DNA from: an uncultured Collinsella sp.
GTDB lineage: Bacteria; Actinomycetota; Coriobacteriia; Coriobacteriales; Coriobacteriaceae
Direction of reading: 5' to 3'
Assembly (NCBI GenBank): GCA_900764955.1
Contig: CAAFPY010000034.1
Span: forward strand, 1-12,663
Length of the DNA: 12,663 nt
Positions 1 through 7,582 of the stretch are shown here, piece by piece. Position 1 is the stretch's first letter. Every line of letters begins with the position of its first letter. The position numbers and the translations under genes are program-made. A model generated the notes under the pieces. The model did no database searches and had not been told where the DNA came from. It saw only the letters and a list, made by a program, of their open reading frames with translations.

Positions 1-1
1 G

Positions 2-46
2 GCGATATACGCCGTGATGCGCGACCGGGTGCCCTACCGGGAGTAG
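2..46 (+). CDS. 3' end of a truncated gene, possibly an IS110-type transposase
   Basis: Frame 2 is open from the window edge and ends in TAG at 44-46, giving a 14-residue tail, AIYAVMRDRVPYRE. A hydrophobic AIYAVxR stretch followed by PY and a terminal charged residue is reminiscent of the C-termini of IS110/IS116-type transposases, which is a weak resemblance from memory. A transposase at a contig edge would be unsurprising because repeats break assemblies. Fourteen residues cannot prove a family, so this is a low-confidence call. It could be the end of any protein. Confidence 0.3.
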   Translation, partial: AIYAVMRDRVPYRE

Positions 47-110
47 CGTCGAAGGTTGACAAAACTATAGGAACACCCAATGACTAGTTCCGTTTGCGGG
101 GGAGGCGTGG

Positions 111-116
111 GACAAT
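111..116 (+). promoter_or_regulatory. Possible -10 element (GACAAT) before the potassium channel gene
   Basis: GACAATA at 111-117 lies 41 nt before the ATG at 158, the same distance range as TACAATA elements before the ClC gene, prfC and ung in this window. The -35 position 17 nt upstream (TTCCGT, 88-93) is weak. A perfect TTGACA occurs farther upstream at 56-61, but the hexamer at the matching -10 distance (79-84, AATGAC) is poor. If the -10 is at 111-116, transcription starts near 123, after the alternative ATG at 80, which supports the start at 158. Confidence 0.35.
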
Positions 117-157
117 ACCGAGCGAATGTGATTGGGCGTCTGGGAAAAGGGGTCGCG

Positions 158-583
158 ATGAACAAGTTGAGGACGCTTGCCGACGTGTTGCGCCAGGCTG
201 GCTTTGCGCGCATCACGGGCCTGTTCCTTATCTTCTATCTGCTGTGCTCGACGGCTGTCTGGCTGTCCGAGCCCACGACCCTTACGTTTGGCGACGGCCT
301 CTGGTTTAGCTTTGAGACCGTATCGACGATCGGCTTCGGTGATATCCCGGCCGAGACGCCGGTTGCCCGCGCGATTACCGTTGTCCTGAGCGTCATCAGC
401 ATCTTCTACATCGCCATGCTCACGGGCGTGGCGGTGAACTACTGCAACACGCTCATCAAGATGCGCCAAAAGGACACCATGGCGCGCTTTATGGATGATC
501 TGGAGCATTTGGAAGAGCTCGATCGTGACGAGCTTGCCGATCTATCGCGCCGTGTGCGCGAATATCGCCGACGCCAACGCTAG
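158..583 (+). CDS. Small two-transmembrane potassium channel (Ion_trans_2 type)
   Basis: The 141-residue protein should form a tetrameric K+-selective pore in the cytoplasmic membrane. It shows a first membrane helix (about 18-37), a pore helix, the selectivity filter TIGFGD (57-62, matching the K+ channel TxGYGD/TxGFGD signature) and a second helix (about 70-95). The cytoplasmic tail (about 105-141) is rich in E, D and R, is probably helical, and has no RCK/TrkA nucleotide-binding domain. I chose the ATG at 158 because AAAAGGGG (145-152) sits 5 nt before it. The in-frame ATG at 80 would add 26 unlikely residues and has no good ribosome site. The next gene begins 36 nt downstream on the same strand, so the two may be co-transcribed. 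The channel call is firm; gating and physiological role are unknown. Confidence 0.88.
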   Translation: MNKLRTLADVLRQAGFARITGLFLIFYLLCSTAVWLSEPTTLTFGDGLWFSFETVSTIGFGDIPAETPVARAITVVLSVISIFYIAMLTGVAVNYCNTLIKMRQKDTMARFMDDLEHLEELDRDELADLSRRVREYRRRQR

Positions 584-619
584 AGGGGGCGCTGCGCGTC
601 ACGACGAGGGGGACTGAAT

Positions 620-1153
620 ATGAATATCACGGTATACCTGGGCGCCAGCGTCGGTAACGACCCAGCGTTTCTGCCTGCAGTGCAAGAGCTGGGCAACTGG
701 ATTGGCTCCAACGGGCACGCGCTGGTATACGGCGGGTCCAAATCGGGCCTGATGGGCGCTCTTGCCGATAGCGTACTCGAGGCAGGTGGACACGTGACGG
801 GTGTTGAACCGAGCTTTTTTATCGAGGCCGAGTTTCAACATGACGGTATCGACGACCTCATCGTGACGAGCGATATGGCCGAGCGCAAGGCCAAGATGAT
901 TGAGCTCGGCGACGCGTTCATCGCCTTTCCCGGTGGGACGGGTACGCTCGAGGAGATTGCCGAGGTCATGTCGGCCGTGTCGCTGGGGCATCTGAGCGCG
1001 CCGTGCATCCTGTATAACCTGGACGGTTACTACAACGATCTCAAGGCGCTGCTCGAGCACATGATTGATAAGGGGCTTTCGAGCCCGAGGCGCCAGCAAG
1101 GCATTTACTTTGCCGAGGACCTGCACGAGATCGCATCGATTATCGGCAACTAA
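620..1153 (+). CDS. LOG family / TIGR00730 Rossmann-fold protein
   Basis: This 177-residue protein has the lysine-decarboxylase-like Rossmann fold of the LOG family, known for cytokinin riboside 5'-monophosphate phosphoribohydrolase activity (releasing a free base and ribose 5-phosphate from a nucleotide). The signature PGGTGTLEE is at 104-112, YGGSKSGLMG is at 37-46, and the conserved Arg-Lys pair follows in MAERK (86-90), all as expected of an intact active site. Length is normal for bacterial members (about 180-195). A GAGGGGG ribosome site precedes the ATG. In gut bacteria the natural substrate is usually unproven, so general nucleotide-5'-monophosphate N-glycosidase is the safest functional statement. 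It may be co-transcribed with the upstream channel gene. Confidence 0.9.
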   Translation: MNITVYLGASVGNDPAFLPAVQELGNWIGSNGHALVYGGSKSGLMGALADSVLEAGGHVTGVEPSFFIEAEFQHDGIDDLIVTSDMAERKAKMIELGDAFIAFPGGTGTLEEIAEVMSAVSLGHLSAPCILYNLDGYYNDLKALLEHMIDKGLSSPRRQQGIYFAEDLHEIASIIGN

Positions 1154-1173
1154 GCCGTAGGCCTATCGCACAT

Positions 1174-1193
1174 GCGGCGCCCAATGGCGCCGT
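1174..1193 (+). terminator. Small GC hairpin after the LOG-family gene
   Basis: GGCGCC (1176-1181) and GGCGCC (1186-1191) flank a CAAT loop, extended by a C-G pair (1175/1192) and a G-U pair (1174/1193). It lies about 20 nt after the stop codon. No T-run follows, so it is at best a weak or factor-assisted terminator. A competing hairpin with a TTTG loop overlaps its 3' arm. Confidence 0.25.
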
Positions 1194-1234
1194 TTGCGGC
1201 GTGGATGGTCGGCACGTCCGCGCTGTGCCCGTCT

Positions 1235-1240
1235 TACAAT
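1235..1240 (+). promoter_or_regulatory. Possible -10 element (TACAAT) before the ClC-family gene
   Basis: TACAATA at 1235-1241 is a near-consensus -10 hexamer, 39 nt before the ATG at 1280. The -35 position with a 17-nt spacer (GCACGT, 1212-1217) does not resemble TTGACA. The same motif and distance recur before prfC and ung. Confidence 0.45.
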
Positions 1241-1279
1241 AAAACGTATCTTTGTCGATTTTGACCACGGGAGGTCCCG

Positions 1280-2578
1280 ATGGACAACCTTGCAAAACCC
1301 AAAAACCGTGCGCTGTTTTTAGTGAGCGTGGCTGTGACCGGTGCGTTTGCAGGCGCCGCGGTCTGGCTGTTCTTCTTTGCGATGGAGCACGGTATCGACT
1401 ATTTATGGACCGAGATTCCGCATATGCTGGGCGTCGCTTCGCCTGAGCTCGCAAGCGGTCCGTTCGGTTTTTTGCCGTACCCGTTTTTCGTCTGCCTGCT
1501 GGGCGGTCTGCTGATTGGTCTGTACGCAAAGATGACGGGCACCAAGACCGATGACCTCAACCAGGTGATGGCCAAGGTTAAACAAGACGGTCGCTACCCG
1601 TACGACAACCTGGGCAAGCTTTCACTCGCGGCATTGCTGCCGCTGCTGTTTGGCGGAAGTATTGGACCGGAGGCCGGCCTGACCGGCGTTATCGCGGGTC
1701 TGTGCAGCTGGGTCGGCGACCGCATGCGTCGCTTTGGCGCCGAGTTTAGGGAGCTCACGCTGTTGGGCACCCAGGCTGCCCTGACGGCGCTCTTTACCGC
1801 GCCCGTGTTTGGCTTTGTGGCGCCGCTCGCCGGTAGCGCCGACGGCCAGGGCGCTGGCGAGGACTCCGCGTCCGACGAGATCACCATCAAGCTGCCCAAG
1901 GCACAAAAGACCGTGGTCTACGGCATCGCGATTGCCGGCGGTCTGGGCACCTATCTGCTGCTCGGCCAGCTCATGGGTGGCGGCATGGGCATGCCGAGGT
2001 TCGAGGCTGCCCAGGTGGGTAACCTCGAGCTTGCCTGGCTCATTCCGCTGGCGTTGGTCGGTACCGTATGCGGCTGGCTGTACTTTGTCTCGGAGCACGC
2101 GAGCGAAGCGCTTGCCCATGCCATAGGGGAGCGCCCTGTCGTCAAGGCGATGCTGGCTGGTCTGGCCCTCGCTATCTGCGGCACGGTTTTGCCCTACACC
2201 ATGTTTGCCGGCGAGACCCAGGCCGACGTGCTCATGGAGACCTACCTCACCATTCCCGCCGGCGTGCTTATCGCGACCGGTCTGGTCAAGGCCATGCTGA
2301 CGCCCGCCCTCATCAACCTTGGTTGGCGCGGCGGTCACTTCTTCCCGGTTATCTTCTCGGGCGTAAGTCTGGGCTATGGCCTTGCCATCCTCACCGGCGC
2401 CGATCCGGTCTTTTGCGTTGCCGTCTGCACCGCCTCGACGATGGGCGCCGTTATGCGTCAGCCCGTCATGGTCGTGGGCCTGCTGCTCATGTGCTTCCCG
2501 CTCAAGGGTATCGTCTGTATGATCATCGCCGCCGTTATCGCCGCCGGCATTCCGCTGCCCAAACCGCTGCGCAAGTAG
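1280..2578 (+). CDS. ClC-family chloride channel/antiporter homologue
   Basis: The 432-residue polytopic membrane protein matches the ClC anion channel / H+-coupled antiporter family. It carries GGSIGPEAGL (125-134), equivalent to the GREGP region at helix F, and GGHFFP (351-356), equivalent to the helix N GxFxP motif; both help build the anion site. The many hydrophobic helices and the length fit a bare ClC core without CBS domains. The glutamate that gates most ClCs (E in GREGP) is replaced by isoleucine (I128), with a glutamate shifted to PEA (E131), a pattern I associate with poorly characterised bacterial ClC branches. A variable hydrophilic loop (about 187-210) separates the halves. The start is set by GGGAGG six nt before the ATG. 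It converges on the EamA gene. The transported ion is not predictable here. Confidence 0.82.
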   Translation: MDNLAKPKNRALFLVSVAVTGAFAGAAVWLFFFAMEHGIDYLWTEIPHMLGVASPELASGPFGFLPYPFFVCLLGGLLIGLYAKMTGTKTDDLNQVMAKVKQDGRYPYDNLGKLSLAALLPLLFGGSIGPEAGLTGVIAGLCSWVGDRMRRFGAEFRELTLLGTQAALTALFTAPVFGFVAPLAGSADGQGAGEDSASDEITIKLPKAQKTVVYGIAIAGGLGTYLLLGQLMGGGMGMPRFEAAQVGNLELAWLIPLALVGTVCGWLYFVSEHASEALAHAIGERPVVKAMLAGLALAICGTVLPYTMFAGETQADVLMETYLTIPAGVLIATGLVKAMLTPALINLGWRGGHFFPVIFSGVSLGYGLAILTGADPVFCVAVCTASTMGAVMRQPVMVVGLLLMCFPLKGIVCMIIAAVIAAGIPLPKPLRK

Positions 2579-2672
2579 CACGGTGGCGCGCGGGCAATAC
2601 AAACATCTCAAGCCCGGTGTGGGCGCTGTGTCACGGATTTGCGGGTGGACTGAATCTCGCCTGGCACCGACG

Positions 2673-3548
2673 CTACTTCCAAATCGCGAGCGCGGCGGTG
2701 CCCAGCACGATGAGGAAAAGGCCGATGGCGCTTCGATGCGACAGCTTTTCGTTGAAGGCCAGTCGTGCGAACAGCACCGATACGACAATCGATAGTTTGT
2801 CGATTTGCACGACGACGCTCACCTGGCCTGCAGCGATGGCGTAGTAGTACAGCAGCCACGACGCGCCGGTCGCAATGCCCGATGCCGCGAGAAATGCGAG
2901 TTCGCGCGGGTCAATGCGCGCGACCTGCTCCAGCTTTCCCTTGGCAGCCACGATTGCCCATGCCATAAAAAGTACCACACAGGTACGGATCGCCGTGGCC
3001 AGGTTTGACTCGACACCTTCGATGCCGATCTTGGCGAGGACGGAGGTGAGTGCCGCGAACACGGCGGCGCCGAGGGCGTAAGCGAGCCAGGCTCGGTCTT
3101 GCTTTTGCTCTGCGCCGATGGACTGCTTTTTCTCGATTATCAAAAACGTGCCGAGCGTGATGACGGCGGTTCCCACGAGCTTGACCGCCAGGTTGCCTGT
3201 CTCACCAAAAAGCACTATGGCGATAAGCACGGCGAGCACAGTGCTCATCTTGTCGACGGGTACAACCTTGTTGACGTCTCCGATGCTGAGCGCCTTAAAG
3301 TAACAGATCCACGAGGCGCCGGTGGCGAGTCCCGAGAGGGTGAGGAATAGCCAGGCTTTGGCGGGAATGGCGCCGATTGCTCCGATGGATCCAGAAATGC
3401 CCGCCATTGCCCAGGCAAATACGAGCACCACGCAAGTACGGATGGCGGTTGCAACGTCGGAGTCGGTGTGCCTGATGCCGCATTTGGCCAAAATGGATGT
3501 GATGCCGGCAAAGAAAGCTGATGCAAATGCTGCTGTAACCCACGACAC
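2673..3548 (-). CDS. DMT-superfamily EamA transporter made of two tandem homologous halves
   Basis: The 291-residue membrane protein is a drug/metabolite transporter with two EamA domains (about 1-140 and 152-291), each with about five helices. The halves are unusually alike: ATAIRTCVVL occurs at 33-42 and again at 184-193, SGLATGASW (72-80) pairs with SGIATGASW (223-231), and VDK (98-100) with IDK (249-251), all at a constant offset of 151 residues. This looks like a head-to-tail fusion of the roughly 140-residue half-size EamA proteins known in many bacteria. The start is GTG at 3548, with GAGGAGG (plus-strand 3559-3565) 10 nt upstream. An in-frame stop just beyond it leaves no earlier choice. 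The substrate is unknown. It lies 68 nt downstream of the ABC permease on the same strand and could be read through from that operon. Confidence 0.88.
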   Translation of the reverse strand: MSWVTAAFASAFFAGITSILAKCGIRHTDSDVATAIRTCVVLVFAWAMAGISGSIGAIGAIPAKAWLFLTLSGLATGASWICYFKALSIGDVNKVVPVDKMSTVLAVLIAIVLFGETGNLAVKLVGTAVITLGTFLIIEKKQSIGAEQKQDRAWLAYALGAAVFAALTSVLAKIGIEGVESNLATAIRTCVVLFMAWAIVAAKGKLEQVARIDPRELAFLAASGIATGASWLLYYYAIAAGQVSVVVQIDKLSIVVSVLFARLAFNEKLSHRSAIGLFLIVLGTAALAIWK

Positions 3549-3616
3549 GGGTTGAGCGCCTCCTCATAAAAGACCGCGCCAGATCTGCGGCGCATGCCCG
3601 ATGATACCGCGCTTGC

Positions 3617-4315
3617 CTACAGGTCGCGTGTCCGGTAGACCTTGGCGCTGACGATGCAGCTAAGTGCACATAGCACGAGGGCCAGTACCGCAATTCCTGC
3701 GCACAGGCAGCCGAGGACGGCGGGATCGGGATTCGCCCCGGCAATCGATATGAGCCAGTTGCTGATGGGGTTGGAGGAGCTCAACGCTGCCATGGCAAGG
3801 CACCCGAGCAGGGCAAACAGGCCGACGGAAAGGCGCAGCGTCTCCATGTGTCCAAATCGAAAGAACAGCGGCTGTGCCAAAAACACCATCATGAGGGAGA
3901 TGAGCATCGATGCGGCGGAGGCTATTGTGGTCTCAAAGACGATCTGTCCCGTCGAGGGCATGCCCGTGTGATCGAAGAACGGAAGGGTGATGATGCTCAA
4001 AAGCGCGGCGGCGCACGCCATGACGGCTGAGAAGACAACGATGCACAGGTAGCGGGCACAAATAATGTCTTTGCGCGAGAGGGGCAGCGTTGCCCGATAA
4101 CGCTCCCATCCGTTTTGATTGTCGAAGCCGGCCAGCGAGCTCATGACCATGATAGGCGACATGGCGCTGACCGCGCAGGCGCCGGCGCTCATGCCGGAAT
4201 CGCCATTCGATGCGTTGGCGAGGGTCAACACGACGAAGATGAACAGGCCGACGCCCGCGATGCTCGGGACAAGCGTGCGGACGATGGCGAGCTCAGACAT
4301 AAAGGCGCGTTTCAT
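3617..4315 (-). CDS. ABC-2-type transporter permease subunit
   Basis: This is a 232-residue integral membrane protein with about six hydrophobic segments (roughly 13-33, 45-63, 90-112, 128-150, 160-180 and 200-222) and no ATPase motifs. A cytoplasmic segment after the second helix contains NGWERYRATLPLSRKDII, a pattern typical of ABC-2 permeases (the PLSR/Y region near the coupling helix). Its start overlaps the stop of the ATPase gene as ATGA (4315-4312), which implies translational coupling and a 1:1 complex. With the GntR/YtrA-type regulator at the head of the operon, the layout resembles the Ytr and Bcr-type exporters that respond to cell-envelope antibiotics. The substrate itself is inference. 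The gene is cysteine-rich in its helices but otherwise unremarkable. Confidence 0.82.
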   Translation of the reverse strand: MKRAFMSELAIVRTLVPSIAGVGLFIFVVLTLANASNGDSGMSAGACAVSAMSPIMVMSSLAGFDNQNGWERYRATLPLSRKDIICARYLCIVVFSAVMACAAALLSIITLPFFDHTGMPSTGQIVFETTIASAASMLISLMMVFLAQPLFFRFGHMETLRLSVGLFALLGCLAMAALSSSNPISNWLISIAGANPDPAVLGCLCAGIAVLALVLCALSCIVSAKVYRTRDL

Positions 4316-5193
4316 TTCGAAGCCCCTTTCAGCATGAGGCGAAGATAGTCATCAATGGTTGCCCGGTCGCAGGGAATCTCGGGGAAGGCTTCGAGCGCCT
4401 CGCGACGGTTGGGCACGAGCACGTCAACGCTATAGGCGTGGTGGGCGGCACGGGCGCCTTCGACGCAAGCCATGAGCTCGGACGCTTGTGCTTGGGTGCA
4501 GTGGGCGATGCCGGCTCGGTCGGTAATGTCCTCGCGCGGCAGGTCAAACACAATCCAGCCGTTATCGATGCAGATGACGCGGTCGGCAGCGCGATCGAGG
4601 TCGGACGTAATATGACTCGAGAGCAGCACGCTGCGCTGGCCGTCGGAAACAAAGGCGAGCAGCTCGTCAAGCAGTTCCTCGCGCGCCATGGGGTCGAGGC
4701 CCGCAGTGGCTTCGTCCAAAACGAGCAGCTTGGCATTGTGGCTGAGTGCGCAGGCGAGCTGCAGCTTCATGCCCATGCCGCGGGAGAGGTCCTTGACTTT
4801 CGTTTTGGGATCGAGGCCAAATCGGTCGATGAGACTGGCGAACGTTTCGCGGTCCCACGTGGGGTATGCCGAGCCTACGAGCGCCTCGACCTCGCCCACC
4901 TTGAGCGTGGAGGGGAAGGGACACGTGTCCAGGACAAGCCCGATGCGGGAGCGCAGGTGGCACTGCGTCTCGTCGGGTGCGTTAGCGTCGCGGTGCTGCC
5001 CAAACAGGTGCACCTCTCCGGCATCGAGCTTTATAAGCCCAAGCGCGGCGCGAATGGTCGTTGTCTTGCCGGCGCCGTTTGCGCCCACAAAGCCAACGAT
5101 CTGGCCGGGCTCCACGGCAAGCGTGACGTCGTGGAGGGAAAAGCGGTCGCTCACGCGGCGCGATACACCTTTGAGTTCTAGCAAATATTGCAT
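4312..5193 (-). CDS. ABC transporter ATP-binding protein
   Basis: The 293-residue ATPase energises the ABC-2 permease encoded next to it. It shows Walker A GANGAGKT (37-44), an LSRGM variant of the ABC signature (136-140), Walker B LLVLDE (156-161), a D-loop GLDP (165-168) and the switch histidine in SSH (H194). The C-terminal ~75 residues form the extra domain often seen in exporter ATPases of the CcmA/BcrA type. I chose the ATG at 5193, with AAGAAAGG 7 nt upstream. The frame is open farther upstream but only as an antisense-like extension through the regulator gene, with no homology. It begins 23 nt after the regulator's stop and overlaps the permease start by 4 nt, so the three genes form one operon. 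Confidence 0.93.
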   Translation of the reverse strand: MQYLLELKGVSRRVSDRFSLHDVTLAVEPGQIVGFVGANGAGKTTTIRAALGLIKLDAGEVHLFGQHRDANAPDETQCHLRSRIGLVLDTCPFPSTLKVGEVEALVGSAYPTWDRETFASLIDRFGLDPKTKVKDLSRGMGMKLQLACALSHNAKLLVLDEATAGLDPMAREELLDELLAFVSDGQRSVLLSSHITSDLDRAADRVICIDNGWIVFDLPREDITDRAGIAHCTQAQASELMACVEGARAAHHAYSVDVLVPNRREALEAFPEIPCDRATIDDYLRLMLKGASK

Positions 5194-5216
5194 GGTATAG
5201 CCTTTCTTGCAGATGG

Positions 5217-5597
5217 CTACTGCATGGTTTCGGGGGCTACCAGGTCGAGCATCTCGTGCAGCTTGTCGCGCGTGACGCCCAGGGTTTCGGCTTGCGTTGC
5301 TGCCTGTGCGAGCAGCTCTTCGATATGGCAGAGCTGGTTTTCGCGCAAGAGTTCTTGGTTGCCCTCGGCGACAAAGCAGCCCTTGCCCTGCACGGTGCAG
5401 ATAAACCCGAGCTGCTCCAGGTCGGCGTAGGCGCGCTTGGTGGTGATGACGCTCACGCCAAGATCGCTCGCGAGTGCACGGATGCTGGGGAGTTTGGCTC
5501 CCGCAGCGAGCGCGCCCGAAAGGATCTGAGCTTTGACCTGCGAGGATATCTGTTCGTAGATGGGCTTGTCGCTCGAATTGGATAGGATGATGTCCAC
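5217..5597 (-). CDS. GntR-family transcriptional regulator, YtrA subfamily
   Basis: This 126-residue protein has an N-terminal winged helix (about 10-77) with the GntR landmarks PIYEQI (12-17), LPSIRALA (36-43), a recognition helix with TTKRAYADLEQ (52-62) and the wing GKGCFV (71-76). Only a short helical tail of about 50 residues follows, which is the YtrA/YhcF architecture rather than FadR or HutC. Such regulators dimerise and typically repress their own operon together with an ABC exporter, exactly the arrangement here. The start is GTG at 5597, with AAGGAG 5 nt upstream. The promoter immediately upstream contains a 9-bp inverted repeat overlapping the -10, a good candidate autoregulatory operator. 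The inducing ligand is unknown; envelope-active compounds are a reasonable guess by analogy with YtrA. Confidence 0.9.
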   Translation of the reverse strand: MDIILSNSSDKPIYEQISSQVKAQILSGALAAGAKLPSIRALASDLGVSVITTKRAYADLEQLGFICTVQGKGCFVAEGNQELLRENQLCHIEELLAQAATQAETLGVTRDKLHEMLDLVAPETMQ

Positions 5598-5624
5598 AGC
5601 GGCTCCTTAGCTGTTGGGCTACAC

Positions 5625-5658
5625 GTGTATATAACCGGTAAGCACAGTATATATACAC
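5625..5658. promoter_or_regulatory. Candidate GntR/YtrA operator: 9-bp inverted repeat
   Basis: GTGTATATA (5625-5633) and TATATACAC (5650-5658) are exact reverse complements with a 16-nt spacer. The right arm overlaps the -10 of the regulator operon and contains the 10-bp palindrome GTATATATAC (5647-5656). GCACAGT is repeated directly at 5642-5648 and 5662-5668, 20 nt apart. Position and symmetry fit autorepression by the adjacent GntR protein. No binding data are implied. Confidence 0.55.
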
Positions 5659-5675
5659 TATGCACAGTTACGCAA
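5648..5675 (-). promoter_or_regulatory. Promoter of the GntR-ABC operon
   Basis: Reading the minus strand, TTGCGT (5675-5670) is separated by 16 nt from TATATA (5653-5648), giving a transcription start near 5640 and a leader of about 40 nt before the GTG. The -10 lies inside one arm of the inverted repeat, so bound repressor would block RNA polymerase. Confidence 0.5.
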
Positions 5676-5677
5676 GA

Positions 5678-5727
5678 GACAAATTCGGATTGGGCCGGCT
5701 ACCCAGGCCCCAACTGATGAATTTGTC
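5678..5727. repeat. 50-bp nested palindrome (extragenic hairpin)
   Basis: GACAAATTC (5678-5686) and GAATTTGTC (5719-5727) are exact reverse complements. Inside them TTGGGCC (5690-5696) can pair with GGCCCCAA (5706-5713) with one bulged base, leaving a loop of about 9 nt. The element lies between two divergent promoters, so it cannot terminate either neighbouring gene. It may be a dispersed extragenic palindrome, a MITE remnant, or a structured RNA element. Confidence 0.6.
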
Positions 5728-5759
5728 CTGATAGGCGCCCTAGAGCGGGATTTCGCGGC

Positions 5760-5765
5760 TACAAT
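5760..5765 (+). promoter_or_regulatory. Possible -10 element (TACAAT) before prfC
   Basis: TACAATA at 5760-5766 lies 47 nt before the chosen ATG at 5813. No convincing -35 is present at 16-18 nt spacing. The predicted start of transcription near 5772 would leave an ATG at 5786 with almost no leader, so it also argues for the later start. Confidence 0.45.
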
Positions 5766-5799
5766 AGTGCGGTTACATCGACGTAATGCACTCAATGCA

Positions 5800-5807
5800 A
5801 GAAAGGA
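5800..5807 (+). promoter_or_regulatory. Ribosome binding site that fixes the prfC start
   Basis: AGAAAGGA is 5 nt before the ATG at 5813. The in-frame ATGs at 5786 and 5795 lack a comparable site, and the protein from 5813 (MASLSDEISSRRTFAIISHP) aligns well with the RF3 N-terminus. Confidence 0.7.
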
Positions 5808-5812
5808 TCCGC

Positions 5813-7426
<1,614 letters not shown>

Positions 7427-7429
7427 CGC

Positions 7430-7465
7430 ATCGGCGCGGTGGACCTGCGGGGCTGCCGCGCCGAT
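7430..7465 (+). terminator. Hairpin terminator candidate after prfC
   Basis: ATCGGCGCGG (7430-7439) and CCGCGCCGAT (7456-7465) form a perfect 10-bp stem with a 16-nt loop, beginning 3 nt after the prfC stop. Only a mixed TTGCTTG follows rather than a clean T-run, so efficiency may be modest. The -35 of the next promoter starts 3 nt beyond the stem. Confidence 0.55.
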
Positions 7466-7468
7466 TGC

Positions 7469-7497
7469 TTGCCTGATGCCGTGTGAGCGGCTATCAT
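7469..7497 (+). promoter_or_regulatory. Promoter of the queuosine-precursor transporter operon
   Basis: TTGCCT (7469-7474) and TATCAT (7492-7497) are separated by exactly 17 nt. Transcription would start near 7504, giving an unusually structured leader of about 79 nt before the ATG at 7583. Confidence 0.6.
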
Positions 7498-7526
7498 ACC
7501 CACCGTCGTCTCAAGACCGGGGCGTC

Positions 7527-7576
7527 CGAGCAGTTCGGGTCCGATATCCTGCTCGTTAAACCTAAAACCAAAGGAG
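7527..7576 (+). promoter_or_regulatory. Candidate preQ1-I-like riboswitch in the leader of the VUT transporter gene
   Basis: The leader folds into a 7-bp stem, CGAGCAG (7527-7533) with CTGCTCG (7549-7555), closing a 15-nt loop. The loop begins TTC and ends in C (7548) directly before the 3' arm, as in class-I preQ1 aptamers, where that C pairs with the ligand. An A-rich tail (7556-7567) follows, then ACC (7567-7569), which can pair with loop GGT (7538-7540) to make an H-type pseudoknot. The Shine-Dalgarno AAAGGAG (7570-7576) comes immediately after, so ligand binding could hide the ribosome site. The downstream gene is a queuosine-precursor transporter, the expected target. Deviations are the 7-bp rather than 5-bp P1 and the 11-nt third loop. 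The hairpin is seen directly; the ligand is inferred. Confidence 0.55.
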
Positions 7577-7582
7577 TACACA

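Noticed and set aside
80..157. Upstream in-frame ATG at 80 as the start of the potassium channel
   Set aside because: It would add 26 residues not resembling a channel N-terminus, has no good ribosome site, and lies before the likely transcription start. The ATG at 158 has AAAAGGGG at the right distance.
1622..2788. A 388-residue open frame on the minus strand opposite the ClC gene
   Set aside because: It has antisense shadow composition, no motifs and no ribosome site, and it overlaps both the ClC and EamA genes, which are firmly supported.
5194..5658. A longer ABC ATPase with about 155 extra N-terminal residues starting at 5658
   Set aside because: The extension lies in another frame of the well-supported GntR gene, has no homology-like features and includes the promoter/operator region. 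The ATPase domain begins naturally at 5193.
5786..5812. ATG at 5786 or 5795 as the prfC start
   Set aside because: The ribosome site AGAAAGGA is placed for 5813, and the product from 5813 aligns with the RF3 N-terminus without extra residues.
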